From assembly GCF_021389955.1 (NCBI RefSeq), contig NZ_CP089980.1:1-64000 (forward strand): a DNA stretch of 64,000 bases. The letters are read 5' to 3'. A program made the translations under genes and the position numbers. This DNA is from Fulvivirga maritima (GTDB lineage Bacteria; Bacteroidota; Bacteroidia; Cytophagales; Cyclobacteriaceae). Below are positions 19,639 through 28,598 of the stretch, one piece after another (position 1 is the first letter of the stretch; each line of letters begins with the position of its first letter). Below the pieces are notes generated by a model. It was not told where the DNA came from, searched no databases, and saw only the letters and a program-made list of their open reading frames with translations.

Positions 19639-20345
19639 CTTTTAGGAATGACAAATCTTTCTTTTAACAAAGAGGATGAGTATACAAGAATCAGATTCCC
19701 ATCAGAATCCTTGTATTCTTGATCAAACTCTAAACCTGCTCCAACGGCATGTTTGCTGAAATATTCTTCGATTGCATTCTTACTTAATGCTATCTGAGGT
19801 CGACTTTTGTCTTCGCTATAACCGCTGGCCTGCATTCCTTCGAAGATAGTTCCTAATCTGTGTGCATACACTTCTGATGAATCCTTCTTATTTAACTGTA
19901 AATATGAATACCACATAACCATAGTCGCTTTCGCACTTAATGGAAATGTCTCAAGGCACTTGTTCGCTGTTAAGATAGCTTCGCTATATTTCTGTTTATC
20001 CATGAGAGAGTCAGCTTTTCTTTCAAGTCGTACATTCTCATTTTTGCCATAACCAGGATGATTTAAGGCCCCATACAATAGTGCCACAGACTCCTGCTCA
20101 TTCATGTCAAGGGAATCAGAAAGAAATGAGCGCAATAATCTTTTAAAGTAATAGTGGCTGTTTGAGTCTGTTACGGCTTCATTAATGAGGTCAAGGTCTC
20201 TGTAAAAACTGACAGTTTTAAATAGTTCCTTGGTGGTTTTATAAGTAGTGCTATTCGATTTCAAATCTTCTTTCTTAAACATTGAACAGCTCGTAAATGC
20301 GGCAATAAGTGAAAGAAGACCAGTGGTGTAAAGAGCTTTTTTCAT
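19635..20345 (-). CDS. Cassette lipoprotein, DUF4919-like
   Basis: A 236-residue predicted lipoprotein: KALYTTGLLSLIAAFTSCSM gives a signal peptide with the lipobox Cys at residue 20. The mature part is helical with TPR-like character (SEAILTANKCLETFPLSAKA) and resembles the DUF4919 family (FYRDLDLINEAVTDSNSHYY; LIYGAL-like motif LLYGALNHPGYG). Function unknown; outer- or inner-membrane anchored in the periplasm. It overlaps the HEAT-repeat gene by ATGA, an arrangement unlike the usual single-gene cassette. Confidence 0.65.
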   Translation of the reverse strand: MKKALYTTGLLSLIAAFTSCSMFKKEDLKSNSTTYKTTKELFKTVSFYRDLDLINEAVTDSNSHYYFKRLLRSFLSDSLDMNEQESVALLYGALNHPGYGKNENVRLERKADSLMDKQKYSEAILTANKCLETFPLSAKATMVMWYSYLQLNKKDSSEVYAHRLGTIFEGMQASGYSEDKSRPQIALSKNAIEEYFSKHAVGAGLEFDQEYKDSDGNLILVYSSSLLKERFVIPKR

Positions 20346-20359
20346 ATTTCGGTTAAATG

Positions 20360-20495
20360 TGCCAATACGTTTCCGCTAAAGCAACACGGATCTACGAAGC
20401 GCGTTTCTGTCCAACCGTGAAAAAGCAAACTACGGCTACTTAAGTAACGGTTTTCGAGTCAGCCCTTGTAAATTTCAGCGTGTACTATATGGCCT
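20360..20495 (-). repeat. Possible attC-like site A2
   Basis: This intergenic stretch occupies the position of a cassette site and contains AGCAACACGG and AGTAACGG boxes, but the inverted pairing is weak by eye. It is kept because the flanking genes behave like cassettes. Confidence 0.3.
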
Positions 20496-20499
20496 TTTT

Positions 20500-21048
20500 T
20501 TATTCTTTGTTGTATTCAAAAACATCAATCTTATTAATGATTGGTCTCCAATTCTCGTCTTTAAAAAAGCCATCTATTTGATTAGGCTCGTAAAATTCAA
20601 CAAAGGACGTGTCATCTTCAGCAAACCAAAAGAGCTGTTCATCTTTTAGCCATTCTAGTTTTGAGTCATAAAGCTTATCTGCTTGTTCAGTTTCCCAAGT
20701 ATTTGAAGCACAAACATTACATTCATTCTCTTGCTTGTCAATTGCTTTGTATCCACATATTTCGCACGTTTTCAAGACTTCAACGGAACTTGTATGCACA
20801 ATTCTGATTATCGCAATTCCAAGGACTAGAATTGAAACTATCCCAATGATTTTAGTTTTAGTCGATTTACTTTTAGTCCAACTATACAGTCCGAATCCAA
20901 TTAATCCACCAAGTCCACCAAGCAGTGCACTAACAAGTGTTTGATTAATTCCTTGTTCTTCAAAATATTCACCTAGTGGCCATAAAAGCGAAACTGGTAA
21001 TACAGTAAAAAGGGCAAGCCAAATAGGCTCCTTTTTCTTATCGTTCAT
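20500..21048 (-). CDS. Cassette membrane protein with a zinc-ribbon-like CxxC pair
   Basis: A 182-residue protein with two or three N-terminal transmembrane segments (PIWLALFTVLPVSLLWPLGE; LVSALLGGLGGLIGFGLYSW; IIGIVSILVLGIAIIRIV) followed by CEICGYKAIDKQENECNVC, a four-cysteine zinc-ribbon-like motif, and an acidic tail (LFWFAEDDTSFVEFYEPNQ). No family recognised. ATG 21048 (MNDKKKEP) is preferred over the ATG 12 codons upstream, because it leads directly to the first helix. It lies between sites A2 and A3. Confidence 0.6.
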   Translation of the reverse strand: MNDKKKEPIWLALFTVLPVSLLWPLGEYFEEQGINQTLVSALLGGLGGLIGFGLYSWTKSKSTKTKIIGIVSILVLGIAIIRIVHTSSVEVLKTCEICGYKAIDKQENECNVCASNTWETEQADKLYDSKLEWLKDEQLFWFAEDDTSFVEFYEPNQIDGFFKDENWRPIINKIDVFEYNKE

Positions 21049-21215
21049 TTTAATCTTTTCGGTCAGTTTTTTAATGCCACACAACGGGCGCGTTTAAAAA
21101 TCCGTGCGCCACATTTAATTAAGGGGATGAAGTTAGCAATTTTTACTTTGCTACCTGGACCTGCTACATTTGATTGGACAGTAAGTTAAGCGCATTTGAG
21201 TTAAATTTACTAAAT

Positions 21216-21530
21216 ATGAAAAGAGTAAGAAGAGAGTTTGACAAGGAGTTTAAACAGATGGCAGTGAACCTGTGCCTGTCAGGAAAAAGTACAAGAGAAG
21301 TAGCTGATGAGCTTGGTTTAAGGACTGAGCTGGTTACCCGATGGAAACGTGAATACAATGAGTACAAAGAAGGTAGTTTTTCAGGTCATGGTAATCAGAA
21401 TTTAACCTCAGAACAAAAGGAGATAGCCCGTTTAAAACGAGAACTGCGTGAAGCCCAACTAGAAAGGGATATTTTAAAAAAGGCAGTAAGCATCTTCTCC
21501 AAGGGAGACAACAAATATTCCGGTTCATAA
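21216..21530 (+). CDS. IS3-family transposase, orfA
   Basis: A 104-residue helix-turn-helix subunit. ATG 21216 gives RREFDKEFKQMAVNLCLSGK, then REVADELGLRTELVTRWKRE (recognition helix) and a coiled coil (EIARLKRELREAQLERDILK). The sequence A6 (21476-21481, A-AAA-AAG) near its end is the expected -1 frameshift site feeding orfB. Confidence 0.85.
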   Translation: MKRVRREFDKEFKQMAVNLCLSGKSTREVADELGLRTELVTRWKREYNEYKEGSFSGHGNQNLTSEQKEIARLKRELREAQLERDILKKAVSIFSKGDNKYSGS

Positions 21531-22387
21531 AGGAATACAACCACAGATTTGGTGTTGAGAGGATGTGTAAAGTACTTAAAGTCAGTAGAAGTGGTTTCTA
21601 TAATTGGAGCAACAGAAGGCCATCAATGAGAAAGTTGGAGAATGAAAAGGTATCCGCATATATCAGGACTATACACAGCAATAGCAGAGGAAGGTATGGT
21701 AGCCCGAAGATCACCGAGGAGTTACGAGACCTGGGTTGGCGTATCTCTCGCCCCAGAGTGGCCAGGATCATGCGTAACCAGGGCATTAGAAGTATTATTT
21801 GCAGAAAGTTCAGAGGAACTACCACCCAATCAAGACACAACTATCCAGTAGCTAAAAACCTATTAAACAGAGATTTTCAGGCAAACCTTCCGGGGCATAA
21901 ATGGGTCTCTGATATTACATACATCCCCACTGGTCAAGGTTGGATGTATTTAACCATCATTATGGATTTGTACGATCGAAAGATTATAGGATGGTCATTG
22001 AGTAGGTCTATGGCGTGCCATGATACAATATGGCCAGCCTGGAGAATGGCTTTAATTAATAGGCCAATAACAAACCAATTAATATTTCATTCCGACCGGG
22101 GAGTGCAGTATGCCACCTATTCTTTTTCAGATCACCTCAAAAGTAAGGGTATACAACAAAGCATGAGTAGAAAAGGTAATTGCTGGGATAATGCTGTGGC
22201 AGAAAACTTCTTTAAGATACTGAAGTCAGAACTGGTCAAACATACCAATTTCTATAGTATTCTTCAGGCCAAGAATGACCTGTTCGAATTTATAGAAATA
22301 TGGTATAATAGAAAAAGAAAACATTCGTACTTAGGATATAAGACGCCTGAACAATTTAATAACCATAACTATTCAAAATGCGCTTAA
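21478..22387 (+). CDS. IS3-family transposase, orfB
   Basis: Catalytic half, expressed by -1 frameshifting from orfA; in that frame the protein runs FRFIKEYNHRFGVERMCKVL and onward. It contains the HTH_21 region (RGRYGSPKITEELRDLGWRI), then the integrase core with WVSDITYIPT (first Asp), FHSDRGVQY (second Asp) and NAVAENFFKILKSE (Glu), and a C-terminal YNRKRKHSYLGYKTPEQF, typical of the IS3/IS150 groups. All parts are intact. The start is set by the slippery site, not by an ATG; the first in-frame ATG is 21563. Confidence 0.85.
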
Positions 22388-22555
22388 CTTATTGTCCAGT
22401 TTTTTGTTGCAAATCCAACCAATGAGTTGATTGCTTTGACTAAAATGGCTTGATACACTCTTTTGCAAAGCTTGCAAAATTGCGGTTAACAAGCTCTCGG
22501 CTGGCATGAACCTGCTTAAGCGCATGGTTTTAACATAGTGTTGTGTGCTAATTTT

Positions 22556-23155
22556 TCAAATATCTTCTTCGATATACTCCTTTACAGTAAAAGTCTGTGA
22601 TTCTATATCAAAAAAGTGATAAAAAGGTATCCCCCAGTCTGTTTCAGGTTTATTAATGATACCAAAAAACTCAATTGTATCGTTCCTTAATTCGCGAAAC
22701 CAATAATTATGAAAATCAGCAATCTCTAAGAACTCCGGTCCTGTAAGTGCAATAAAGTCATCTTTTCTAAATACAGTATCTACAAGAGTTTGATTCAAAT
22801 ATTTAATGATTATTTGCTTCTCGCTATCACGGTATTTGTCGATATGTTTGGCTTCTTCAGCTTCAAACTCATTCACTACAAATGAATCAAGATATCGATT
22901 TATTATTTTAATTGAGATACTTGAAGATGCAATAATGGTATCAAATTCGGTAATTTCTTTCTCTGAAGGAAAGTATCTTTCAATAACAATTTGATCTTCT
23001 ACAGATTCTTTTTGAGCAACTTCTTTCGACTCCGTTTTTGTTACTACTGGTTTATGCTCTGACTGTTCCTTTTTAGTAACCGTCTTCTCATTAGAATTAC
23101 CACTACAGCCTAAAAACAGAAGCCCTATTATAATAATTGAATAAAATTTTATCAT
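22556..23155 (-). CDS. Cassette lipoprotein of unknown function
   Basis: A 199-residue predicted lipoprotein: MIKFYSIIIIGLLFLGCSGN with the lipobox Cys at residue 17, then a charged low-complexity linker (EKTVTKKEQSEHKPVVTKTE, residues 23-60), then a compact domain (FPSEKEITEFDTIIASSSIS to the C-terminus FTVKEYIEEDI). The family is not recognised. It lies between site A3 (its 3' side) and the IS256-interrupted site A4. Confidence 0.65.
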   Translation of the reverse strand: MIKFYSIIIIGLLFLGCSGNSNEKTVTKKEQSEHKPVVTKTESKEVAQKESVEDQIVIERYFPSEKEITEFDTIIASSSISIKIINRYLDSFVVNEFEAEEAKHIDKYRDSEKQIIIKYLNQTLVDTVFRKDDFIALTGPEFLEIADFHNYWFRELRNDTIEFFGIINKPETDWGIPFYHFFDIESQTFTVKEYIEEDI

Positions 23156-23341
23156 TGATTACTTAGTTGCACGACAACGGTTTGGGTAAGAACCGTGGCG
23201 TGATTTAGTAGTAGTTCGTTTCGGTTTTCAAAGTAGCGAATTCTTCGAATTCGCGGGCTAGCAAGTAACCGCAAACGAGACTGTCAATTCATCTCTGTCT
23301 AAACTTTGGATATAAAGAAATAATGTTTAGACTAAAGAGCA

Positions 23342-24580
23342 ATGAACAAACAAGAGAAAGAAGAATTAAAGGAAAAAGCACTTAAACAATTTTTAAAAGG
23401 AGAATCTCTATTTGGTAAGGATGGGGCTTTCAGCCCCATGTTGAAGGAGTTCTTAGAAGAAGCTCTGGAAGCAGAAATGGAGGATCACCTATCCAGTGAA
23501 GAAAAAGGACGCTCTCATGGTAATAAGCGCAATGGCAAAGGCCAGAAAACAGTTAAGAGTAGTTTAGGAGACGTTGAGATAAATACTCTTCAAGATCGTC
23601 ATAGCAGCTTTGAGCCAAGAATAGTAGAGAAACGCCAGCGTATACTGGCAGACAACCTAGAGAAGCAAATAATAGCCATGTATGGGCTAGGTAATAGTTT
23701 GAGAGATATTCAAGAGCACATCAAGGAGATGTATGACACAAATATATCAACAGAGGTGTTAAGTGATATCACAGACCGAGTGATCCCTAAAGTAAAGGAG
23801 TGGCAAAACAGGCCATTAGAATCGGTCTATTGTATTGTTTGGCTAGATGCCATGCATTTCAAGGTGCGAGATGAAGGTAAGGTGAAGCATAAAGCCCTTT
23901 ATAATATTTTAGGGATCAATAAGCAGGGCAACAAGGAGATATTGGGCATGTACCTATCAGAAAGCGAAGGAGCTAATTTTTGGCTTCAGATACTTACTGA
24001 GCTACAAAATAGAGGCTTGAAAGATATTTTGATAGCCTGCACTGATAACTTGAAAGGTTTTAGTGAAGCGATACACTCCATCTACCCACAAACAGATGTT
24101 CAACTTTGTGTAGTTCATCAGATTCGAAATAGCTTGAAATATGTAGCCAGTAAAGAACAGAAAGTGTTTATACAAGATCTTAAATTAGTTTATCAAGCAG
24201 ACACAAAAGATCAGGCAGAGACTGCTTTATTAGAACTGGAAGAAAAATGGGGAAAGAAATATCCTGTGGTGATACGATCTTGGAATGATAACTGGGAACT
24301 ACTTAGCACTTATTTCGATTACAGTAAACCCATAAGAAAGTTAATATACACTACAAATCCAGTGGAAGGCTTTCATAGACAAGTAAGAAAAGTTACCAAG
24401 AGTAAGGGAGCATTTACCAGTGATATGGCCTTGATGAAATTAGTTTACTTAGTTTGCAGACGTATTGAGAAAAAATGGACTTCACCTTTGCGGAATTGGG
24501 GTTTGACGGTGCAGCAATTAGCCATTAGATTTGAGGGAAGATTGGAACTGGAACTAAAAACCAGTCAAACCAAAAAATAA
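23342..24580 (+). CDS. IS256-family (mutator-type) transposase
   Basis: A 412-residue DDE transposase of normal length. Seen: N-terminal FSPMLKEFLEEALEAEMEDH and GKRN-like GNKRNGKGQKTVKSSLGDVE, the core strand VWLDAMHFKVRDEGKVKHKA with the first catalytic Asp, LIACTDNLKGFSEAI with the second Asp, the CVVHQIRNS signature of the family, and TTNPVEGFHRQVRKVTKSKG carrying the Glu. The frame is intact and flanked by target duplications, so the element is probably a recent arrival. Confidence 0.93.
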   Translation: MNKQEKEELKEKALKQFLKGESLFGKDGAFSPMLKEFLEEALEAEMEDHLSSEEKGRSHGNKRNGKGQKTVKSSLGDVEINTLQDRHSSFEPRIVEKRQRILADNLEKQIIAMYGLGNSLRDIQEHIKEMYDTNISTEVLSDITDRVIPKVKEWQNRPLESVYCIVWLDAMHFKVRDEGKVKHKALYNILGINKQGNKEILGMYLSESEGANFWLQILTELQNRGLKDILIACTDNLKGFSEAIHSIYPQTDVQLCVVHQIRNSLKYVASKEQKVFIQDLKLVYQADTKDQAETALLELEEKWGKKYPVVIRSWNDNWELLSTYFDYSKPIRKLIYTTNPVEGFHRQVRKVTKSKGAFTSDMALMKLVYLVCRRIEKKWTSPLRNWGLTVQQLAIRFEGRLELELKTSQTKK

Positions 24581-24584
24581 AAAA

Positions 24585-24616
24585 TTCCCTCCCAGGGGCT
24601 AGCCCCTGGGAGGGAA
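24585..24616 (-). terminator. Perfect-palindrome terminator in the IS256 element
   Basis: TTCCCTCCCAGGGGCTAGCC with its exact reverse complement forms a 16 bp-arm palindrome. On the minus strand it is followed by a T6 run and more T-rich sequence; on the plus strand it lacks a T tail. It therefore mainly stops minus-strand transcription entering the IS from the right, which is the direction of the cassette array. Confidence 0.75.
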
Positions 24617-24705
24617 GCAGACAGAGATGAGCTAACACTCCCCCGCAAACCTCTCGTGACCTACTTACACGCTATGGTTTCTTACCCATTGTTGTAGCCG
24701 TTTTT

Positions 24706-25474
24706 TTAATTAAATAGCTCTGCGATTTCTGATTCTGGACACTTCTTTAGTTCAATGATTCGCGTAAGTCCTTCCGTTATCTTTATCTTAGATCTATATG
24801 ATCTGAGCTGACCATGATGGTTGCTAATGGCAATAAGATTTACAGAGGATCCAACAGGGATATTCTTAAATGTGTTACCGTATTTTTTGTCATTCTTTGA
24901 GTAGTAATGATTCTGCAAAACAGAATTGATTTCATTGAAAACTAAGTATATGTTACATGTTGTAATTGTAGAATCTTTTAGCTCTACAATTAGGTCTGTT
25001 TTTTCTTTAAAATCTATGAACCTATCGCAATTAATCCAGCCAATATTTTCGAGTTCGATTACTTTATATAATTTCGAGTCCAGTGATTTGTTGACGTAAG
25101 TTGTGTCCCATATGATAGTAGTATCACTCACTTCAATTGTTCCTTCACTATATTTGTTAACTCCCCACATTTTAATACAGTTAACATCTATATCAATGCT
25201 GTCTGTAAGCTTAATATCCGATTTCTCCCAGTTCATTATTCCGTTATCTAATCGTGAGCCATAGAATAAGTTCATTTCTTTCTCAGATGTAATTGGTAAT
25301 TCGACTTTCAAGTTTTTTCCCTTACTTAGGTTCAGTTTATTTCCTGATTTGTTGAAAAACTCTATGTTATAAGCTCCTCCTGATTCAAGAATTCGTTCGT
25401 CTGATATTGTCGGAGCGTTATTAAGCGCAAAGTCAGATTTATTAAATAATTCAATTATTTCTAAACGAATTTCC
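24706..25474 (-). pseudogene. 3' part of a cassette lipoprotein gene split by IS21
   Basis: The C-terminal ~255 codons, beginning GEIRLEIIELFNKSDFALNN next to the IS end, then ILESGGAYNIEFFN and a beta-rich remainder ending CPESEIAELFN. The frame joins directly to the N-terminal part at 28070-28315 once the IS21 element and one CCTGT copy are removed. Proteins of this pattern in Bacteroidota are surface lipoproteins of unknown function. It lies between site A4 and the IS. Confidence 0.75.
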
Positions 25475-25579
25475 CCTGTTGGCTATTTCGGTCGGACTAT
25501 GCCAGTTGTTTCGGTCAAACTATGCCAGTGATTTCGGTGTATCTATGCCACTTTAAGAGTTTCGTAATTTTAGTAAATA

Positions 25580-26314
25580 TTAATGTTTCAACATACCTTT
25601 TCTCAAAGATTCTCCTTTGAGATCTATTCTATGAGAAGAGTTAACGAGCCTGTCTAATATGGCATCAGCAATAGTGCCTTCACCAATAATATCATACCAG
25701 GCTGATACTGGTATTTGAGAGGAGATTATAGTTGAAGTTTTTCCATGACGATCATCGATAATATCCATAAGTACTTCTCTTGCAATATTGTCCATGCTTT
25801 GTAAACCAAAATCATCTAGTATTAAGAGTTGGGCAGAGGTAATTCTTTTAAGTTCTTTGATATAGGTGCCATCTACTTTGGCGAGTTTCATTTTGTTGAA
25901 CAGGCGAGCTGTTACCTGATAGATGGTGCTATAGCCCATCAGACAAGCTTGTCTGCCTATGGCCTGACTCATAAAGCTTTTGCCTACTCCTGAAGCACCT
26001 GTAATAATGATGTTTTCACTTTGCTTGATGAACTGTAAGGAGGACAACCTGTTGAACATGTTTTTATCCAGATTCCTATTTTCAGAGAAGATTATTTCAT
26101 CCATGTCTGCCTGCTGCTTGAAGGTGGCCTTTTTCATCAGCCGTGTAATCTTCTTATTCTGCCTGTCTTCCCATTCACTTTCAGTGAGTAAGGCCAGATA
26201 TTCATCTGGGGTGCATTTTTGATAAGCATTGCTGCTGAGTTGTTGTCTGTGCAGTTCAGCCATCGCAGATAGCCTCATGGATTTTAGTTTTTCTATTGTT
26301 TGATTATTGTTCAT
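25580..26314 (-). CDS. istB: IS21 helper ATPase
   Basis: A 244-residue AAA+ ATPase that helps IstA choose and engage target DNA. Walker A is ITGASGVGKSFMSQAIG (residues ~104-120), Walker B is LLILDDFGLQSM (~168-179), and the sensor region SSQIPVSAWYDIIGEGTIAD and the RIDLKGESLRK C-terminus are as in the family. It starts 11 bases after the istA stop. Intact. Confidence 0.93.
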   Translation of the reverse strand: MNNNQTIEKLKSMRLSAMAELHRQQLSSNAYQKCTPDEYLALLTESEWEDRQNKKITRLMKKATFKQQADMDEIIFSENRNLDKNMFNRLSSLQFIKQSENIIITGASGVGKSFMSQAIGRQACLMGYSTIYQVTARLFNKMKLAKVDGTYIKELKRITSAQLLILDDFGLQSMDNIAREVLMDIIDDRHGKTSTIISSQIPVSAWYDIIGEGTIADAILDRLVNSSHRIDLKGESLRKGMLKH

Positions 26315-26325
26315 AAAATTATTGT

Positions 26326-27870
26326 TTACTGGTAATGGTTAGCCCCTCTGATGTTTTTGTGAGAAGGGATATGTGATTGATGATTTTCTTGTTCTATTTC
26401 ATGCTCGTCCATATTATTACTGAGTATATTTTTGAGCCTTTGATAGCTGTATGTGTCATGATGAACAGCCCTTAGGCAGGCTTTATCTACACGCTCATGG
26501 CCATAGTTTTTGGCCAGCATTAAAATGCCCATGGCTCTTTTGTAGTTAATCTCAGGATAGTCACCCTGCAGGAATAAACCTGTCATAAACAGCTTTACAT
26601 TTACACCTATTTTACCTCCCTGATCAGAAAAATACTGGGGACTCCATTGGCTATAAGCACGGTGTGTACTGGAGAGGTGATTCTTATTAGTAATATAAGC
26701 ACCCTTACTCATTACTCTATTATGCAGCGCAATGCGTTGGCTTTTGTAGTATACTTCAACATGTTTGGAGGTGTACTGTATCTGAGTTTGAGAGCCAATG
26801 TAGCGATAGGGAACGCTATAATAAGTCTTGTCAGCCGAGAAGTATACATATCCCATCTTCTGTACCTTGGCTCTGGCGTATTCTTTAACCTGATAAGTAC
26901 TTTGGGGTAAGCTTTTTAGAAGGGATGATTCTACGGATTGGAACAGCTCTTTTCTGGAAGCTTCTTTTCTTTGAAAAAGCACATTATTATAGCCCTTAAG
27001 ATGATGCTGGATCTCTTCATTAAGCGCTTCAATAGAGAAGAAAGTCATTTTACGCATAGGGTAATAAATGCGCTGATAGGCCAGCTGAACAGCATTTTCT
27101 ACCAGTGCTTTATCTTGTGGGGCATAACTACGTGTAGGGTTTATGGCACACCCATAGTGATGAGCGAAGTCTTTGAAAGTTTTATTAATAACCGCCTCAT
27201 ACTTACTGGATCGGGTAACTGCCGATTTAAGGTTGTCTGACACGATGGCTACAGGTACTCCTCCAAAGAAGCGGAGTGCATTATTGAGGCATTGAATAAA
27301 GTCCTCCCTTTTTTGACTTTTACATGCTTCCACATAAGTATACTGACTAAAAGGAAGTGTGGCCACAAAAACTTCTACCTGGCTTACTTCTCCTGTAGAT
27401 GGATCTACTACTTCTAATTTCTTACCTGCAAAATCAACATAAAGCTCTTTTCCTGCCTTGTGCTCTAACTTCATAGAACCTTTGGCCTGTTTGTACTTAC
27501 GCTGATAATGGGTGGTAAACTGAGTGTAACTGTAACTATCCTGAGTTTGCTCAGCATACAACTGGTAGTGGTACTGAAGGGTAAAGCCAGGGTGATGACG
27601 CTGTGGGTGCATGGTCTCAAAAAAACGCATTAAAACCGCATAACGATCATTGTTTATGGTTGTCTTAGACGAAAATAGCTCTTCTAAAGCATCAGTATCC
27701 AACTGTAGCAATGCTTCCATGGGCTGATCGCTTGACTGAAGTGATCGCAAATAATGGTTAACAGTGTTTCTATTCACACCCAGGGTCAAAGCAATTTGCC
27801 GATTGCTCAGCCCTCTCAAATGAAGATTGATAATTTGTTTTAAGTCCATTATGTCAAGTTTATTCGCCAT
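26326..27870 (-). CDS. istA: IS21 transposase
   Basis: A 514-residue DDE transposase. The N-terminal helix-turn-helix is LRGLSNRQIALTLGVNRNTV (residues ~14-33). The rve integrase core carries Asp in ELYVDFAGKKLEV, Asp in VAIVSDNLKSAV and Glu in QDKALVENAVQLAYQRIY. A Mu-type C-terminal region follows. Gene order and spacing with istB are standard. Intact. Confidence 0.93.
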   Translation of the reverse strand: MANKLDIMDLKQIINLHLRGLSNRQIALTLGVNRNTVNHYLRSLQSSDQPMEALLQLDTDALEELFSSKTTINNDRYAVLMRFFETMHPQRHHPGFTLQYHYQLYAEQTQDSYSYTQFTTHYQRKYKQAKGSMKLEHKAGKELYVDFAGKKLEVVDPSTGEVSQVEVFVATLPFSQYTYVEACKSQKREDFIQCLNNALRFFGGVPVAIVSDNLKSAVTRSSKYEAVINKTFKDFAHHYGCAINPTRSYAPQDKALVENAVQLAYQRIYYPMRKMTFFSIEALNEEIQHHLKGYNNVLFQRKEASRKELFQSVESSLLKSLPQSTYQVKEYARAKVQKMGYVYFSADKTYYSVPYRYIGSQTQIQYTSKHVEVYYKSQRIALHNRVMSKGAYITNKNHLSSTHRAYSQWSPQYFSDQGGKIGVNVKLFMTGLFLQGDYPEINYKRAMGILMLAKNYGHERVDKACLRAVHHDTYSYQRLKNILSNNMDEHEIEQENHQSHIPSHKNIRGANHYQ

Positions 27871-28069
27871 CCTTTTTTTGGGGCGATATTAACAATCAAT
27901 GAACTCTTAAAGTGGCATAAATCGAACCGTAATAGGTATCAATTATTATAATATGGTGGCACAAATCGAACCGTAATCAAATAGATACACTGGCACGGTT
28001 TGAACCGAAATCACTGGCATATACCTAACCGAAATGGGTGGCATAATTCAAACCGTTGTATCCACCTGT

Positions 28070-28315
28070 TTGGATTTGACCTTTATCGTCGATCAATAAT
28101 TCATCTTCAAAGTGAATTTTCAATCCAGAATTAGTTGTAATAGTTGTGTCACGAGTACCATTTAATGAGAAGGTTATTGGTTCATAAGAGAACTCTTTAA
28201 GAATTGATGATTTTTCAGTCACTAAAGTTTCGCCCAGTTTTTTTTGAGTCTCTTTAGTTGCATTCTCACATGCTAGTAGAGTAATTGTTAAAACTATAAA
28301 AAGTACTTTTTTCAT
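28070..28315 (-). pseudogene. 5' part of the cassette lipoprotein gene split by IS21
   Basis: ATG 28315 gives KKVLFIVLTITLLACENATK, a signal peptide with lipobox Cys at residue 15, then a short beta-rich stretch ending LLIDDKGQIQTG at the IS. In the IS-free reading this continues as EIRLEIIELFNK. The open frame extends 12 codons upstream to the ATG of repeat R5 (MCFLYTDGVANK), but the lipoprotein start is preferred. Confidence 0.75.
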
Positions 28316-28322
28316 CTTATTG

Positions 28323-28514
28323 GCTACACCATCCGTGTAAAGGAAACACATTCCCCTATTTCTTTTATGTGGTTAATCTAACTAATTAAATGATAAAAAT
28401 GAATAGCAGCTCTTTGTGAGACTTTTAAAGTTTTGATGCGAATAGCTAGGCCATACTATGCAGCAGAGCCGTGGTAAGCATACTACCATGCCAAGCATGG
28501 CGGCAGCGGGGTAG
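28323..28514 (-). repeat. Cassette repeat R5
   Basis: Full copy (GTGTAAAGGAAACACATTCC ... CATGCCAAGCATGGCGGCAG). The outer bases CTAC..CC at the left pair with GG.GTAG at the right. Confidence 0.88.
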
Positions 28515-28598
28515 GATTATTGTGTCGATTTCGCATCCGATAGGACGGTGAAATCCAGCGAATCCAGCACTTGAGCTGACTCCAGCTCATACATACTA

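Larger units (their letters stand above)
21175..22398 (+). mobile_element. IS3-family insertion sequence
   Basis: A 1,224 bp element with near-perfect inverted ends: TGGACAGTAAGTTAAGCGCA at the left and, reverse-complemented, TGGACAATAAGTTAAGCGCA at the right. It encodes orfA and orfB on the plus strand, opposite to the cassettes. No target duplication is evident. It is unrelated at the ends to the IS at 17331. Confidence 0.85.
21078..22549 (-). repeat. attC-like site A3, interrupted by an IS3-family element
   Basis: The outer arms CACACAAC (21078-21085) and GTTGTGTG (22542-22549) are perfectly complementary across the IS. Inside them GTTTAAAAATCCGTGCGCC faces GCGCATGGTTTTAAC. With the IS removed the site would be about 250 bp. 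The element (21175-22398) lies in its loop. Confidence 0.6.
23277..24642 (+). mobile_element. IS256-family insertion sequence with 8 bp target duplication
   Basis: A 1,366 bp element bounded by the 8 bp direct repeat CCGCAAAC (23269-23276 and 24643-24650). The ends are inverted repeats of about 24 bp, GAGACTGTCAATTCATCTCT at the left and GGGAGTGTTAGCTCATCTCT reverse-complemented at the right. One transposase gene follows 65 bases inside the left end. It carries a strong hairpin terminator near its right end. Confidence 0.92.
23174..24695 (-). repeat. attC-like site A4, interrupted by IS256-family element
   Basis: Left arm ACAACGGTTTGGGTAAGAAC with CGTGGCGTG; right arm CACGCTATGGTTTCTTACCC with ATTGTTGT. 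Reverse-complementing the right arm gives ACAAC-ATGGGTAAGAAACC-GCGTG, so the arms pair over about 25 bases. Each end is intact; the IS (23277-24642) sits in the loop. Removing it and one target copy gives a site of roughly 150 bp. Confidence 0.7.
25480..28064 (-). mobile_element. IS21-family insertion sequence (istA/istB)
   Basis: A 2,585 bp element flanked by the 5 bp direct repeat CCTGT (25475-25479 and 28065-28069). Both ends begin TGG and carry multiple internal repeats of the kind TTTCGGT..ACTATGCCA, which are the multiple terminal transposase binding sites typical of IS21. It carries istA (27870-26326) then istB. It splits a lipoprotein gene. Confidence 0.92.
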
